From: Notospermus geniculatus
Taxonomy: Eukaryota; Nemertea; Pilidiophora; Heteronemertea; Lineidae
Length of the DNA stretch: 64,000 nt
Reading direction: 5' to 3'
NCBI GenBank assembly: GCA_002633025.1
Contig: NMRB01002415.1
Span: forward strand, 2,714-66,713
The notes under the pieces were generated by a model. The model was given only the letters and a program-made list of their open reading frames with translations. It was not told the origin of the DNA and ran no database searches. This document shows, piece by piece, positions 24,685 through 38,700 of this stretch. The first letter of the stretch is position 1; every line of letters starts with the position of its first letter. Made by a program: the position numbers and the translations under genes.

Positions 24685-26927
24685 ATGTTCATCACTGTAA
24701 AATTCGGAGGTAAGGGAAATATCATTTTTTAATAGTTGTAGTATTTCTTCGCAAAATCAAATATGTTCAAGTTACATTATTTGCTTGCGATTAGTAGGAT
24801 ACAAGGTTACCGGTAATCAAGTCGATCCAATTGACACAATATTGAGAAATTGGTGGCATAATGAGGGTAAGAAGGTAGATCCAAAAATAGATAAGAGAGG
24901 GAAAATTAACAACTCTCATTTTAGGAATACATGTATGATGACTTCTTGGAATAAAACCTCTATATCTTCAAAACCACTGGTCCAACTTAATTAGATTCAA
25001 ATAAAAAGCATACTGTAGAGTTTACCATTTACTACGTTAGTGACAAATTTCAAATTGCTACGGTGTTTAGAACTTTGGTAATGCGAACCGACTGCAGAAC
25101 GATACAAACCAGCATGGTCCACAATAATTAAACTAATGCTGAGAAATCACTTCAGAAATAGTTTATTTATTCATGAATTTTACAACGCAGTAATTGAGTA
25201 CATATAAAATGATATAACGAACACAAGGGTACAAAATACGCGCATCAGAAACAAGGATAAAATACATTGTGGATAGACCGTACCCTTTGGTACTACAAAT
25301 GTATATCACAATTGTATTGTGCTACCATACATAGGCCTACCATATGCATACGAGTTGATACTATCCATGCACAAGGAAAACTAAGTAACGCAAAATGTGG
25401 AATTTTTTGGTGCTGGGTAGAGACAGGCTACTCCCAAACTAACCTAATATGTATACTCAATAGGTCTTGTAATCAGTATTTCAAAACAAATCATATGAAA
25501 AATATTTGACGTGTGTGTAGCCTTAAAGGAGCTGGACGTCCAAGTTGTAAACACTCACTCACTGGTTCTCTATCCACGCGACGCCTGCGGTGCTGCCACC
25601 TATTGTCGGTGATATGTACTGACGTGAATATCGTGAATGAGTTGCATCGGACCGGGCACCAGTCTAACGATCACGGGGCGCTACTGGTGCTGCCACCTGC
25701 ACGAAGGAATAAAACCAGTTGGCCGACCATGTTTGTAAACAAACAATTAAGCTTGTTTACAACTTCGGCGTCTAACTCCTTTAAGTGTCATGTTCAGATT
25801 GAGGCCTGCCCAGACGTAGGCCTAATACCTACATGTACGACAATGTAACTGTGCTGCTACCCCGGCAGGGGTTATTTTGAGAAGTGCTGTCACATATGTT
25901 TTCAGATCGCAAGGAGTCCATTTTCAACCCAAACTGCCGGACCGTCGCCCTCCTTCGAGAGATACGACAGAAATGTAACTGCCCCAATAAGGAGATGGGG
26001 ATCGACTTATCTGATGAAGAGGGAAATGTAAAGATGCTACCAGAGATGCCGATGAGGCAGGCAAGCGAGGTGCTGAAGGAAAGGGAGATTCTAGTCCTTG
26101 TCAGCGTCGAGAGTACGTTTTAAAAATACCCTCTAACCCTCTATGTTTAGCCGTTTCACTAAAATGGGGAAATGAATCTCTCCCACGTAGGCCTACTCGA
26201 TCCACAAATAAGAGATTGAAACATGAAATAACATGGCGTAGCTGAGCTCTGATGAGGAATGCTACTTTCCCAAGGGTGCTGATCTCGTGGGAGAGCCACC
26301 TGGTGGCGAGAATGGCGATTACTTTTCAGTGACCCTCCCCTCATTTGCTTCCTTTCAGGGTTGGAAAACGGAGATTATAAATACACACCGCTGCTGAACG
26401 ATGACGAGGCAATAACGCAGGAATTCTTAGGTAAGAATGGTGATGGCTCGCAACACCACCACCAACATCAGTCGCCATTTTTCTGATTCCGGCCACCAGG
26501 GGGCCAGCAGGCCTCCGGCTGTGGCAAAAGCCGTTCTATGAGCTGTGGTGATCTGCAATGATCTACATTGTCATTACATGTAGGCCAACATTACTTCCTA
26601 TACTTAGGCCTTAAGAGTCAAGGTGTAAACTGAATCTGGTTTGATCAGTGACTTATCCGAATGACGTCACACGCTGTTGTTATTGTCGTTTCAGCTCGAC
26701 TTTCCTCACGCGGTGTGCGCCGGTCTGAGCGGCCGAGGAGCAGCCGACGTGTGAAGGACGACAAACAATCTTCCAAGGGAGGTAAAACAAAGGATACAAA
26801 CAAGGAGAAGGAAAAAATAAAATCTGCCACTAAAAAAGAACGAAGTCCTTCTGAAGATTATCAGAAACGAAAACGAGGATCGCTTACGGGGATGAAAAAT
26901 GTGTCGTCTGCATCTCCAGGATCGTGA
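24685..26927 (+). CDS. CXorf65: CXorf65/C22orf15-family protein, complete four-exon gene
   Basis: Exons 24685-24709, 25906-26112, 26359-26430 and 26695-26927 (stop TGA at 26925). All introns are GT-AG and all in phase 1. The 178-residue product starts MFITVKFGDRKESIFNPNC, followed by LLREIRQKC, IDLSDEEGNVKML, then NGDYKYTPLLNDDE, and ends in a long lysine/serine-rich basic tail (KKERSPSEDYQKRKRG). The ubiquitin-like N-terminal half with MFI..K.GD, N.NC, IDL.DE.G..K.L and the length match the small vertebrate CXorf65/C22orf15 family (about 180 residues) as I know it. The molecular function of that family is not established. The start is fixed by the first exon, whose eight codons match the family N-terminus. 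A perfect palindrome follows the stop codon. Confidence 0.85.
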
Positions 26928-26950
26928 TTCAGAAGGTCAACAGAAGGGAC

Positions 26951-27001
26951 ACCATTACACCAAACATGTACAAATCATTTGTACATGTTTGGTGTAATGG
27001 T
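26951..27001. repeat. Perfect 25-bp-arm palindrome after the CXorf65 stop
   Basis: Two exact 25-bp inverted arms (ACCATTACACCAAACATGTA...) around one unpaired base, beginning 23 bp after the stop codon. In RNA this would form an uninterrupted 3'-UTR hairpin. It may be a recently inserted foldback or an extruding palindrome. Confidence 0.9.
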
Positions 27002-27237
27002 CTCCAAGTCAGCCGACTTGGTGTTGCTGTTGGAAAAGATGCATACTCCGGATGTGTTTATGACACTAAAAAAAAGACCGTAAAATGGACTTGAAATACG
27101 TGTACCGGTAGATGTTCTTTGCGGCCGGCGCGGAACGAATAAGTCCTTTGTGAACGGATGCTGTATTTTACTTAATACGGATGCAGTCTGAAGAATCAAA
27201 ATGCTGAATGTGGAAAATCCGAAACCGACGTTACGTG

Positions 27238-27486
27238 CTACAAGTTGATATGTACATGTACACACTTGTAAAGATGGGGATGCCCAGTGCACACCGATGC
27301 ACATGTTAGACGCCTGCGTGATATACCGGCTGAGGGACCATTCTCATCACGTTTCACGAGACTTCTTAGGACTTGTGGGTCCGTAATCGACTTGTTCCCT
27401 GTACTTTCACAGTGAACAAGCCATAGGATAGGAGAAAAGCCAGTGAGAGCCACATTTACATCAGTAGGCTTGCTCCCTCCATGAAT
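27238..27486 (-). other. Open frame with weak ankyrin-like character
   Basis: Minus-strand open frame reading GSKPTDVNVALTGFSPILWL, VHCESTGN, QVLRSLVKRDENGP. The G-F-S-P-I-x-W-L-V pattern followed by an L-x-x-L-x-K helix resembles an ankyrin repeat with an insertion. The upstream acceptor is poor. A start with GG would be phase-compatible with the donor at 29667, so it could be a downstream exon of the receptor, but the similarity is weak and it may be chance. Confidence 0.25.
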
Positions 27487-28245
27487 GGGAAAAAATCAAT
27501 AAAATAAGCCTTTAAAGAGTCTAAATATATAAGATTACCAAAGATTTAAGCCACAGCAATCCTCCAGTCAATAAGTTTTTCGAAACCAAGATACGTTTTA
27601 GGAAGCCAGAAAGATCCGTATATGTTCGCAGGCTTATTGTAAATTTGGTTAAATTCGAATGCTTGCACGTTATACCGTGAGTGAACTCCGTGACACTTCA
27701 AATTGTCACGTCACATTCATACAAATACAAATAAATCCTACAAATAACTCTGAGAACAAAAGAAGTCTTGGGTACACGAATATAGGTGGCTCAACTACAG
27801 TTTATGATATTTAGTGAAGTTTAGATCTCTTTGATAAGCTTAAACCTCATTAATCTAGTTTAAGACACTCCTGGCTTCAGAATTCAAACATTTTAAATCC
27901 ATTGTGATACTGAATATCATGATTGAATCAACGTAATATTAAAATATTGAAATACGGATTAAAATTTGAAATGGCTCATCCCTATTTTGGAATACTACCA
28001 TTTCAAATTTTAAATCCGTTTTTTTAACTTTTTGAGAATTTTTGTCACACAAATAATTTGATCCCTTCCGACGGGTTCGATACGGAGATTTTATCCGATT
28101 TAGTATATTTTTCGCTCGACCTGCTCTGTACTGTTGCCGAATATATTACGTCTTTTTTTCTATTAAGTATATGTATTGCAACGTAAGGCGATTGGAATAA
28201 CCGAATTTTAAGGTCATTAAGTAGTTTGGCCGTGACGTCATATTA

Positions 28246-28381
28246 CGGAGGTTTAGAAATCAAACGATAAACGTAAACAATGTTATTTTTCATATCACAC
28301 ATTAACCAGATTTTATATTGCATTTTCGGTACAAAAATAACGTTGTCGTTAACGTTATATCGTTTGATTTCTAAACCTCCC
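28246..28381. mobile_element. Foldback MITE, same family as 8060
   Basis: Inverted arms GGAGGTTTAGAAATCAAACG / CGTTTGATTTCTAAACCTCC, flanked by TA. The centre (CACATTAACCAGATTTTATA) is shared in inverse orientation with the 57225 copy. Confidence 0.85.
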
Positions 28382-29666
28382 TATTACAGTATAACTCAAC
28401 GACCTCCAAAACCGGTCCGGACTTGACTGCTTCCGGTCGTCAATTCTACATATATATATGGGTAGGCTACTATATTCCATTGGATCTGCTAACAACATTT
28501 ATAAACTCAAAGTACGCAATCTCCGAGCAGATGCAGCACGAACGAACCCTGAATGGAGTATGTCTCCACGACCCAGTCATCAGAATCCGTCTATCGGCAA
28601 ACCCTGAACTAACTTCTACCAATTTCAGGCAGCTACGAAACCCTTATTGTCGAACTTCCCATACTGTGATTGAGAATCATTGTAGTTTATTTCATAAGCG
28701 TCCGACTGGCGGCGTGGATTAGATGATAGTTTTCGTTGGAGGGTGTAAGCGTCGCTTGCCTGGCCAACCGGGTTGTGCTTGAGCTCTGAAAAGGAAAATG
28801 AACTTCAGGAAACGGCTGTAGCTGGTTTAGAGGAAATATGCTAGCAATTTGAAGAGTTGAAGTCGAACAACACTCTTAACTACATGTAGGTTGAATGGTC
28901 TTTAATGTTGTGTCCGTTTATAGGCCATTCAGTGCACTGCACGTCGGTATATGTATTTACATGTAATTAGTGCAGTGATGCACAATGCCACAGCGAGCTC
29001 TTGTTCTAGTCTCGCCCACTTGTCCTGACCTCTAGTGGCAGACCGCGAAACTAGTTAAATACCGTACATTATGCAGGATCTCCGGAAATACCCGAGAGAC
29101 AACGAAGATGACATTTGGTCCTAATCCGGAAGGGCTGTGCATTTTTCACAGTCGTCTGAAAACGCAGGATCGGCAAATCTCTGCGTTCAGATCAAATTTA
29201 ACTTCCATGTATAATGATATGAACTAAATGAAGTGGCATCATAAAAAATGTCTTACTAAATATAGGGAGATTAAGATGAGAAAAAAAGTATTTTGTAAAA
29301 ATAAATGCCTAGTCGCAAAGAAAAGTTTGAAATCATCAACTGGTTCCCATCTCTGTCGCGTTAACCCGCGAAGCGCCACCGGCGTGGAGGCAGTGAATTA
29401 TCAACAAATAGGAGAGCGAATTATGTTGAAATGTGCGTACAGGGCAAGATTTGACAGAAGTGTAATGTGTACAAACGAATAAAAAATTAAGATTACACGG
29501 GTCTAGACACGGGACTCGTGAATTCAAGAGTGTATCACAGTCCTGCTGCTAGAGGGCTCTCAAAGTTATGACGTCACACATGACAACTGTACCCAATTGT
29601 ACCCTCAGCGCAGTATGCCTACCCTCAAATCCGTAACATTTCTAACGGATAAATTTCATTGCTTAC

Positions 29667-29794
29667 GATGTTCATGGTCGAATGCTGGATTGATTGGCGG
29701 ACTGGTTACCCCATTCTGCACCGAGTCACGTGACGTGACGTGGACTGGCTGCTTGCCATTATCTCGGTTCAACTGACCTTTTCGCCGTCGGGAT
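29667..29794 (-). CDS. Receptor exon 22: start of cytoplasmic tail
   Basis: 128 nt, phase 2 to 1. The first codon completes the AG left by exon 21, giving the stop-transfer sequence RSRRRKGQ directly after the helix. It then encodes SRDSVQNGVTSPPINPAF. A GTAAGC donor follows, so more exons exist downstream on the minus strand. The 2-kb intron before it contains the small N gap. Confidence 0.75.
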
Positions 29795-32700
29795 CTGCAA
29801 GTCAATGTAGGCCCGGAGTTAGAGAAAATCCGGCCGAAATTTGAATAAATCACCATCACCATGGATAAAAATTGAATGCTCAGAATAAGGTCGTCAGCAT
29901 CGGAGTTTGCATGTGACGTCACAGCAGACAGCAACTGATTGGTGGATAAAAATAGGATTCCCTCTTCAGATATTTCCCTTTCATATCTCTACAATGGGCG
30001 TATTCGAATCCTCGTTCTTGACAACACTCGTGTTGACCCAGTTCATGTAGATGTTGACTCAACTCGAGAACGGCAGTCTCGAACGACGAGAAGGCAACCC
30101 GAGTTGGGCCAGGAACGTGTTCTCCTCAACCCTCCGCTGGGAAGGAGTGGGGAGTGAGAAGAACACGTTCTTAGCCTGACTCGGGTTGCCTTCTCGGCGT
30201 TCGAGACTGCCGTTCTCGAGTTGAGTCAGCAACTACATGAACTGGGTCAAGAACGGAGGATTCGAGTACGAAGACCTTTTCACAAATGACCGACGTCGGT
30301 TTATTTGCTGATAGGGCACGATGTGCCAACCATAAATGAGGCGAGAAGGAAATAAGGGGAATATCCTAAACCCTAACAGTCAGCAAGTAGTGAGTTTTAG
30401 AGCGCCTACAATAAACGCGAACTTTATTCACACCCCGAGCTTTGTCAAGCATTGCAAGGCCGAAGAGCAATGGTTTGTGAGATGACAATCGTATAGGGAG
30501 GCCGGTCTAAAACGCACTCATATAGTATCCACAACCCCCTTCACCACCCTCCAACTACAGGCGACGTCCCACCCCGACCACTGCTCTAAGAAGAAGCACA
30601 CGTTGAGAAACGCCAATAGTTACGACAAGAAGCCGCGGAACAGCCACCAAACATTTGGTATTGAGGAAAAGAATTAGGAAATGTTGATTCCTGGGGCCTG
30701 TTCCATAAAGTGTCTTTAAGCTAATGGTACCATTAACTCAATGCATTTTCCATTTGGTTAAAGGTATCATTAGCTTAAAGTCACTTTATGAAACAGGCCC
30801 CTGTACAACAGCAAAAAATGCCTTCTCTCTGTGTATTTTTGAAGGGGCACTATGGTCATGAGGTCATAGCTATCGTAACTATTGGCGTTTCATGAACGTT
30901 CTGATATTCACGCTGGTGTTTCGGGCAATTCTGAATCCGTCTCCCTGTCTCTGTCCCTAAAAAGAAGTCAGGGAAAGTCATCTCAGTCCCAGTCGGTCGA
31001 GGGGGGGGGGCGTCGGCAAGGAAGTTAGGTAGATTCTTGAGTGCGATTCATTGACGATCTCAGCCCGACTGATCCGACATTTGAAATAGATACGCACCCG
31101 TTTCTACTCGGACATTTGATTTNNNNNNNNNNNNNNNNNNNNNNNNNNCCCCCCCCCCCCCCGTGAGTTATGTGGATGTTTAGTAGGCCTCAGCTTTAAA
31201 TATTGGACCTTATCAACAGGATAGGATAGGATGCTAGTCTGAATGCAGTCTGTAGATTAGAGAGTATTTTTATGTGAAAAAATGTTTCATCAACTTGGTT
31301 TCAGACAGTAAAAGTTTTGGACAATAAGAAAAAAGTCAACACAAATTATCCAGTAACTTAAAACAGTAAAGAACATGAACACCTTCAGTACATCAGCAAA
31401 TATGTACAGCCTTAGTCAAAGGTAAATGCCCACCTAATTTTCCAGCATACTTTCTATGAATATTTTTCATAGCCACAGATTGGCTTCAAAACAATACCAG
31501 TTTCAATCCGAATAAGTGAGTATATTAAAAAACATGACATTTGGCCAAATCTCGCCAAAAACACGTTTAATAATTTCCAGTTTTATGGCCCCAGTGGCCC
31601 TAGATTATGTGTAGGGCCTATGAAAAGAAAATGTGGCTAGGAAAAGTATTGATGGAAATATGGCGGAAAATTAGGTGAGCATTTACTTTTGACTAAGGGT
31701 GTACATGTACAAGGCAATTTTAGAATAGTATGTGCTACCATCTATTCAGTGTTGAAAAACAGAAACCATTGCAACTTGAGTGCGGATTCCAATGGAATAC
31801 TACACAAAAATGTACATTAGATTGAAGTGAAATCTACTTACCTGAAGACAAATATCATGACGATGATGAAGATGGTCGCAAGAACGACAAGCACGACCCC
31901 AACTGCCAAACCGATTCGCCAGTTGATGCCACCTGAAACCTTCTCAGCCCTCACAGGTTCATCACCCAGCCTGGTGTAGACTGCTGCCGTTTCCTAGCAC
32001 GTAAAACGCGGTTTAGTTTGATTGGATATGACATTCGAAAGAAACAGCCCAGTCATACAGATTTGATATGCAGTTGTATCTATTCTCGGACACGTTATGA
32101 TAATAGACATCCTGCGAAAGTCGGCCATGACAGGTCAGAAGGGGTAAACAAACCTTGGGCCTAGTGCATTAATGTACAGACGGTAAGCACAGGAGCCCAC
32201 TGTTAGTACAAATGCACTAGGCCCCCTAAATGTTTACCCTTCTGACCTGTCATGGCCGACTTTCGCAGGATGTCATAAGAATATGGTGATGTTGTGAACT
32301 GACCTGCGGCCAATCAGAACACAGCTTTCATAAAAGTTCGACTAGATTTGACGGCAAATTAATGTACGGGTACTGAGACTGCGAAAACCTTCTTATAAAG
32401 TCATCGAAAAAGTGTGAAGTCTTTGTCAGAAAAGCAGAGGTTCACTTACCCCATCCAAGTTGCTTATAACTCCAAAGTAAATATTGTACAATTTCCCTTC
32501 CGTTAGCGGAGCATTACGATATTTCCCATACTTTTCATTATCACCAATGACAAACGTCCTATATGGATGCGTGTATTCCGCCGCGATATAGTGCGTCAAA
32601 TTATTCTTTTTGGCGGTTTCGTAATCTGTTGAAGTTTTTATTTTCTCTGGGCTGAGATCACCGGAAGTCGCCCTGCGTTCTCTGTGTAAATTGTCACTGA

Positions 32701-35700
32701 AAAATGCGTCTCTCTCATATCTGTGTAATACGTCATCATAATACACTGTCTCCGTTAGGGAGCGCTTCTGTAGTCTCCCACTGGACACCATTTGCACCAC
32801 AAAACGGAAGGCACTGCAAATGTGATTTGCGAACGTCCTGAGTGATGTGCACGAAAAGAAATCAAATACAGTAAGGCCGGGGTGATTGGACAATTCAAGG
32901 ACACATGGTCATACCAGTAAACTGATTGGTTGGTGCTGGGACATGTGACATTCAGCCTCTTACCTGATTGGTCCAGTGGTAATGCTTATAGGCGGAATAC
33001 TGACGTGAAAGGTAGTTGCAGTTGACTTCGAAAGGTCCAACTTTGGCTTTTCCGAAAAATTAGGCTCTGAAATGGCGCGAGACAGATTTTTTATTTTGGA
33101 GGCTGTCAGGACATTTTCTTTTTACTGTCTTCCAATCACCATTAGTTAAGACCGCCCACCTCCCAGTAGATGGGCGGTCTTCCTTGGTATTTGAATTCTG
33201 AAGTCACGGTTCGCGACACTTTCAGTCACAGCTTGGATGGAGATGTCCATCCAAGCTGTGTGGTTTCAGCAGGATAACTCAAAAAGTAAGTCACGTATGG
33301 CGACAAAAGTTTCAGGAATTGTAGTTATGTATACGAGACAGAACCGATTTGATTTTCTGTGTCATCCGAAAAAATAAACTGTGTTGTTTTAATATTTTTT
33401 GTCTTAACGTGTTACATTCTCTTTCTGTTCAACTCTTTTGGTCAACCTAAACTTTTCACGCCTTCCTATTTTTCAGGGTTTCTTCATTATATCTGTTAAT
33501 CCACAGTTAGGATCTAGCTCATTCACTTTGGGTTTGGGGTCGAAAATTCGCGAATATCGGCGACTTTACTTGTACTGTCATTTTGTGTGTCGTTTTTTGT
33601 GTGATGTTTTGGGTAGGCCTATCATATAGAGGAGTGCAGTTCATCAGCTAAGTACATGCATTAGTACTGGTAGTGGAGGTCAGTGTGTCTGGGTACTTAC
33701 TTCCAGGTTTCGTCACAATCGTTTTGGTGTTGACCACTCCATACCCGGCTGCAGTACTGGCTCGGATACTACATTTATACGTCGTCCCAGGCTGTAGATC
33801 ATCCATGGTGTACGTTTTGTTCCTCCAACCTAACGTCTCCTTTTTTGTGTACTTTGTCTTATCGTCAAGCACTGCTTTGTTGTATGATTTGTCAGGGGTG
33901 CAGGTTACCTGATGGACGAAAAAAAATATTCTCAATGTTTTCCTTTATTTCTTTTTCAGACGTTTTTCTTTCCGCGGATGAAGGAGTGCACATTACAAAA
34001 AGATGGTCAGCAACTTGATTATATTTCAAGACATTAAGACCACCCACATTGTATCGGCGGAATGAAATGTCCACAAGGCCTTGAATAATGCGACTGAAGC
34101 TGACCGCACACTGACGTAAGGAAATCACTGTCCGTGAAATCATCCTTGAGACTCCGTTCAGAGTCACGATCTCCAGTTTCGCAGACATAACTTGTGTGTG
34201 AGCAGTAATCTAAAGAGAAACCAAACTACTCCTTTACCTCATACTCCTTCACGTGACCGTACTCCTCATAGTTAGGGGGTGCCCATGACAAGGTCAATGA
34301 CTTGTCCGTTCTGGTGCTCTTGTCGAAGGCTCGCGGTGGGCCGGGTGCTGGGAGAATAAAATGGGAACATTGGTGTCGGAGAAAAATGGACTCGCTTTTG
34401 AAGGTGAGAAGGCATGGGTCCACTTGAGCATTTTAAGCCGTTTGTCTTACGATTTTCCCAGGACAATGTATGGTTACTAATCCACTGACTTTGCCAAAGG
34501 CAGCGTATCCTAATGCCCGGTTGTTCAGGTGTGGCTCACCTGAGCCTAGCTTATTCCTCAAACCCGAGTTCACGTAAGTCGCCCTTATGTCTGGTCATAA
34601 GAACAGCTTAATCAATTCCGAGTTTATTGCACAGCCTGAATTAAACTTGGGATCACCGAAGCCTGGCTTATTATCCTCCTTCCCAATGCTTTCCTATACA
34701 ATTTGCTCGATGATGTCTGCCCGGTTGCTCAGGTGTGGCTTACGTGAGCTGAACCAATGCTTCTGCCATCTACAAAGTCAGGGCATAGAGTGAATAGGCC
34801 TACCATTGTAAGTCGCGCTTATAACCACCCCACAGCCAGGTTTATTATAAGAAAGGCTTAAGCTTGGCTTGTGTTTGAAGCCCAACCTGCGCAACGCACT
34901 GTGAAATATAAGTCTGGCTTAAGCCACGCTTATGTCGGGATCGACCCAACTCTGGCTTAAGCCAAGGCTGAACAACCGGGCATAAGAAAATGAAGCATCC
35001 ATACTCCGGTAGCCAAATGCATTTTTTGTGCTAAAACTGGAAAAAAATTCTTGACACCATTTATGTAGCCCTGAGCATCCCTTTCAGAATCTGCCGGATG
35101 GTCTTCAGTCACCATTGAGCAATTTGAGGAATTCAAGATGGCTTCCAAGATGGCCACCGTTTCATGTAATTGGCCATAACTTCTTTCACTATACACAGGA
35201 TGATAATTTTGGTGTCCAGACAAAGGTTTTCGCCAACAACCTTCAGCCCTTACCTATCGATTCGCACCTCTCGCCGACTGCCCCTTTCGGACATTTACAA
35301 CGGAAGCCGTAGGTGGCGTCGTAGGTGCACGTTCCCTTGTTCTTGCAAGGGCTACAAGTAATATCCTTGCCGGCGTGTTCACATTGCTTGCCGAAAAATC
35401 TGGAAAACACATCAGAAATATTTTGAGAGTGTTCCCCTAGGCACATACTAGTAATATCAGTAGTCCGCCTAAGGGATTTTTCAGTAGGGGTTCAATGCAC
35501 CATCCCTTCGGACAGAGATGACTCGTCCTCGGCGTAGTGATCGCGCTCTCCGTTGCTGAACCGCTAGCGCTGGGGCCAATCCGCTAACCACTAGGCCATA
35601 AAAGAAATCCTCCATGGCCGGCGGGTTAAAGGGACTAGGAAAAATTTTTCAAGCTTCGGTTATTACAAAAATACTAGTCTTTCATGATAAATTCCCACCG

Positions 35701-38700
35701 TCAATTCACTTTTTCAATTAAGTGTTAATGGGCATCCTAGGTACGATAGAGGGCAGCACACCGAAACTCGGTCCTATACAATTGACGGCTTTTGTGTGGG
35801 AAATTGATCAGGACCGAGTTGCCAGTTTCATTTCAATAGATTTAACCACTGGTGACACCTATTGAGCCAGTGAGCTAGGGTCCTCATTACTGGCGCCCAC
35901 ACAAATCAGTCATCACCACACCATGGAGTATTCACCACGTCACTGGGTTTCCTAGTCCCTTTAAGCCGTGCCACGTCGTAGCTACAAGGGGTTCAATGCA
36001 CATGGCTCGACACCATTGCTTGCCATACCTTGATTTACAGCGACATCGGTATCCTCTTCCCGGTGCGAGGAGCTCGCAGACCCCTTCATTCTTACAAGGC
36101 TTCTTCAGACAATAGTCAGTTACTCTCTCACAGTTGTCACCTTCGTATCCTGCAAAAAAGGCGAAGGAACCGTTTGATGCCGTCAGCAAGGAAGTTCTGC
36201 CAATAAATCCTGCCCACTGTACAATGTGACTGAGGGTGTAACGTTGCTGTGTCATTGCTGGGCGCATCACGAAAGGCCTACAAGTAACTCCACCGACCTC
36301 ACCGAGTGGCGTTTTCAGTCAACCTTCTGGGCAGGCCCAGCTTGAGTACTCTCGGTCGTCAATACTCTATTNCCACTACGTCCACTCCGTTCGCACACAG
36401 TTTGAGCCCCTTCGGCAAAATTTTCAAGAACGTATTGAGAAGTAGCTCTGTGTGATTGGGGCATAAAAAGACTGTAAAAAGTTGCCACTACATGTACGTC
36501 CACTCCGTTCGCACACAGTTTGAGGCCGTTCGGCAAAATTTTCAAGAACGTACTGAGTCTCAGTGTGATTGGGAGATAAGGAGAATGGCTTGGAGTGCTA
36601 TAGCAAGCATGTCATTTTCACAGGAATTTTTGCGACCGGATTGTTATCACGATTGTGGCATATTGAAGATATTTCTGGCATGACAGCATATTCAAATTAC
36701 GGCATCAGGCGATCGGACCTTCAGCAAAAGTGTAACCTGTAGGGAATGCTGCCCTGCAGTGGTAGAAGCCAGTGTCACTAATTGTAATCAGCGGAGGCAT
36801 GGTCAATTGATGTAAAAGCTCTCTTGTCCTATCAGGTGCATCTAGTGGAGAGTTTAGCTGTTGCTTCAAACAACCGTACTCCCACTCCAACAAGTGGACA
36901 TAGCCTACTGACTTTTACCATTATGATGGAGAATGGCAGGTCAATTAGTGGATTCATTTTAATTGCCAAAAGAGTGAATATGGCAGATTACTCAGCACTT
37001 CTCTGTCATACCACGTCATATGATCATTGACACCGTTGACCTAGAGCGTTGTTCTTCGACTATGTCATCAAGAATGCGTAGGCCCTATATCCTGGCATGT
37101 AATCGATCAATACATGTATGTGCATTACCAATACATTCAATGCAGGCAGTGTAGGCCAACTAAGCATTGACAGAAAACTAGAGTATCACTTGTAGCATAA
37201 ATGAATCATTGTCTGATCATATGGCTTTGCTTTGTTTATTGAAGTAGGCCACTTTATTTTGTGATGTAGGCCCTGTCATTGACGTCAGTGTATTCTTGTG
37301 ACCAGCTCGGCGAATTACCGACCGGAATTTCGAGAGTAAGAATTTTCGTTTGTCTTCGTCTTCAGGTGTTGACAGGAAGATGTCTTCCGCACCTTTTCTT
37401 TGACAACCTCTCTCAAGAATGCTCACGTATAAGTTTGCTTCTGAACGGTATTAGAGACAAAAAGTAGGGGCCTACTGAGGAGTTGGAATACAAGCGGCGT
37501 TTCAAGGATATCGTGCTGTAATTTGACGATTCTGTCCTCAACTCTCGTTGCTTCGGTAGTTCTTGTCGACTGTGAGGTTTCCGATTTCGTATTGGAACGG
37601 ATAGGAGTGCGGGGCTGTTCCAGGACGCTGTCTAAATCAGTCCGGATATTTGACAACACCTTACGATATTGTCAGCAACTTTCACATATTTCTGCAGCAA
37701 ACGTTACGACATTGTTTGCAGCAGTTTTATGATATTTCTGCAGCCGTTTCACGATATTTTGTCCAGCCGTTTCACGATATAATTTTGCCCACAGCAGTCC
37801 TGCGAATTTGTCTAAACAAAGGGATTAGCGGGCACCTTACGCAAGACAACTGAGAATTTCCTTGTACGGTACTCATAATTTGCAAGTGCACAAAGGCAAC
37901 TGTATTCATTTTTCGGATTTCATACGTGTTGGCTTCGTGTTTGATGGAAGTGAACTTCGCAGAAAGCGCATGTAACACTCCGCCACCGTATGGAGACTGT
38001 TCGAAGCACGCCGTTGCAGGTGCAGTAGGTGGGTTTCCAGCACCTTCTGCACCCGGGTACGAGACATTACTGCTTGGACAAGTACCGGGGGCACCAGGTG
38101 ATAACTACGGTGTACCCCCGCAGGGAATGCCGCGACAGCCGATTAACCCTTGTGCAGGGGTGGGTATCGCAGGAGGAGGACCGAAAAGGCCTCCGTTACC
38201 ACCTCGACAGTTTGCAGTTGACGCCGATGTTCATTGGTATGAAGAATATCAACAGGGTGGACCACAATACAGTGACCTTCCACCTGAAGTTGGATTCGTT
38301 GGTGCTCCCCGGCAGTCACAGAATCCGTCCCCTGCCCCATTGGCACCAACGGCGCCATTGGCGTCCATAACTCCGTCCGTCCCTGAACTTTCCGTGGCCA
38401 AGCACGAACGCAGAGGCAACGGCTACGTTCGATTCTATGATGAAGACAGAGCGGATCAACCTGGTGTCCAGGAGCCACGTGGAGCAAATCGTGCAGAAGA
38501 GACCCAATTCCAGCGCTTGGAGGAAACAAGGGGACGAGATTATGGGACAATCTCTCGCGAGAATACAGGAGACTCACGTAATGGAGGCGATTTACGCCGC
38601 CGACAAGATATCTGCCAACGTATCGAGGCAAAATTGGAAAAATACAGAAAGAAAATTAAGAAACTTTCTGTTTTGACTTTCTGTTTTGCTTTCACTGTGA

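Noticed and set aside
27000-31800. A tyrosine phosphatase or kinase catalytic domain downstream of the transmembrane exon
   Set aside because: No signature (HCSAGVGRTG-type loop, HRD or DFG) was found on the minus strand; possible exons shorter than I can recognise or outside the searched frames remain open.
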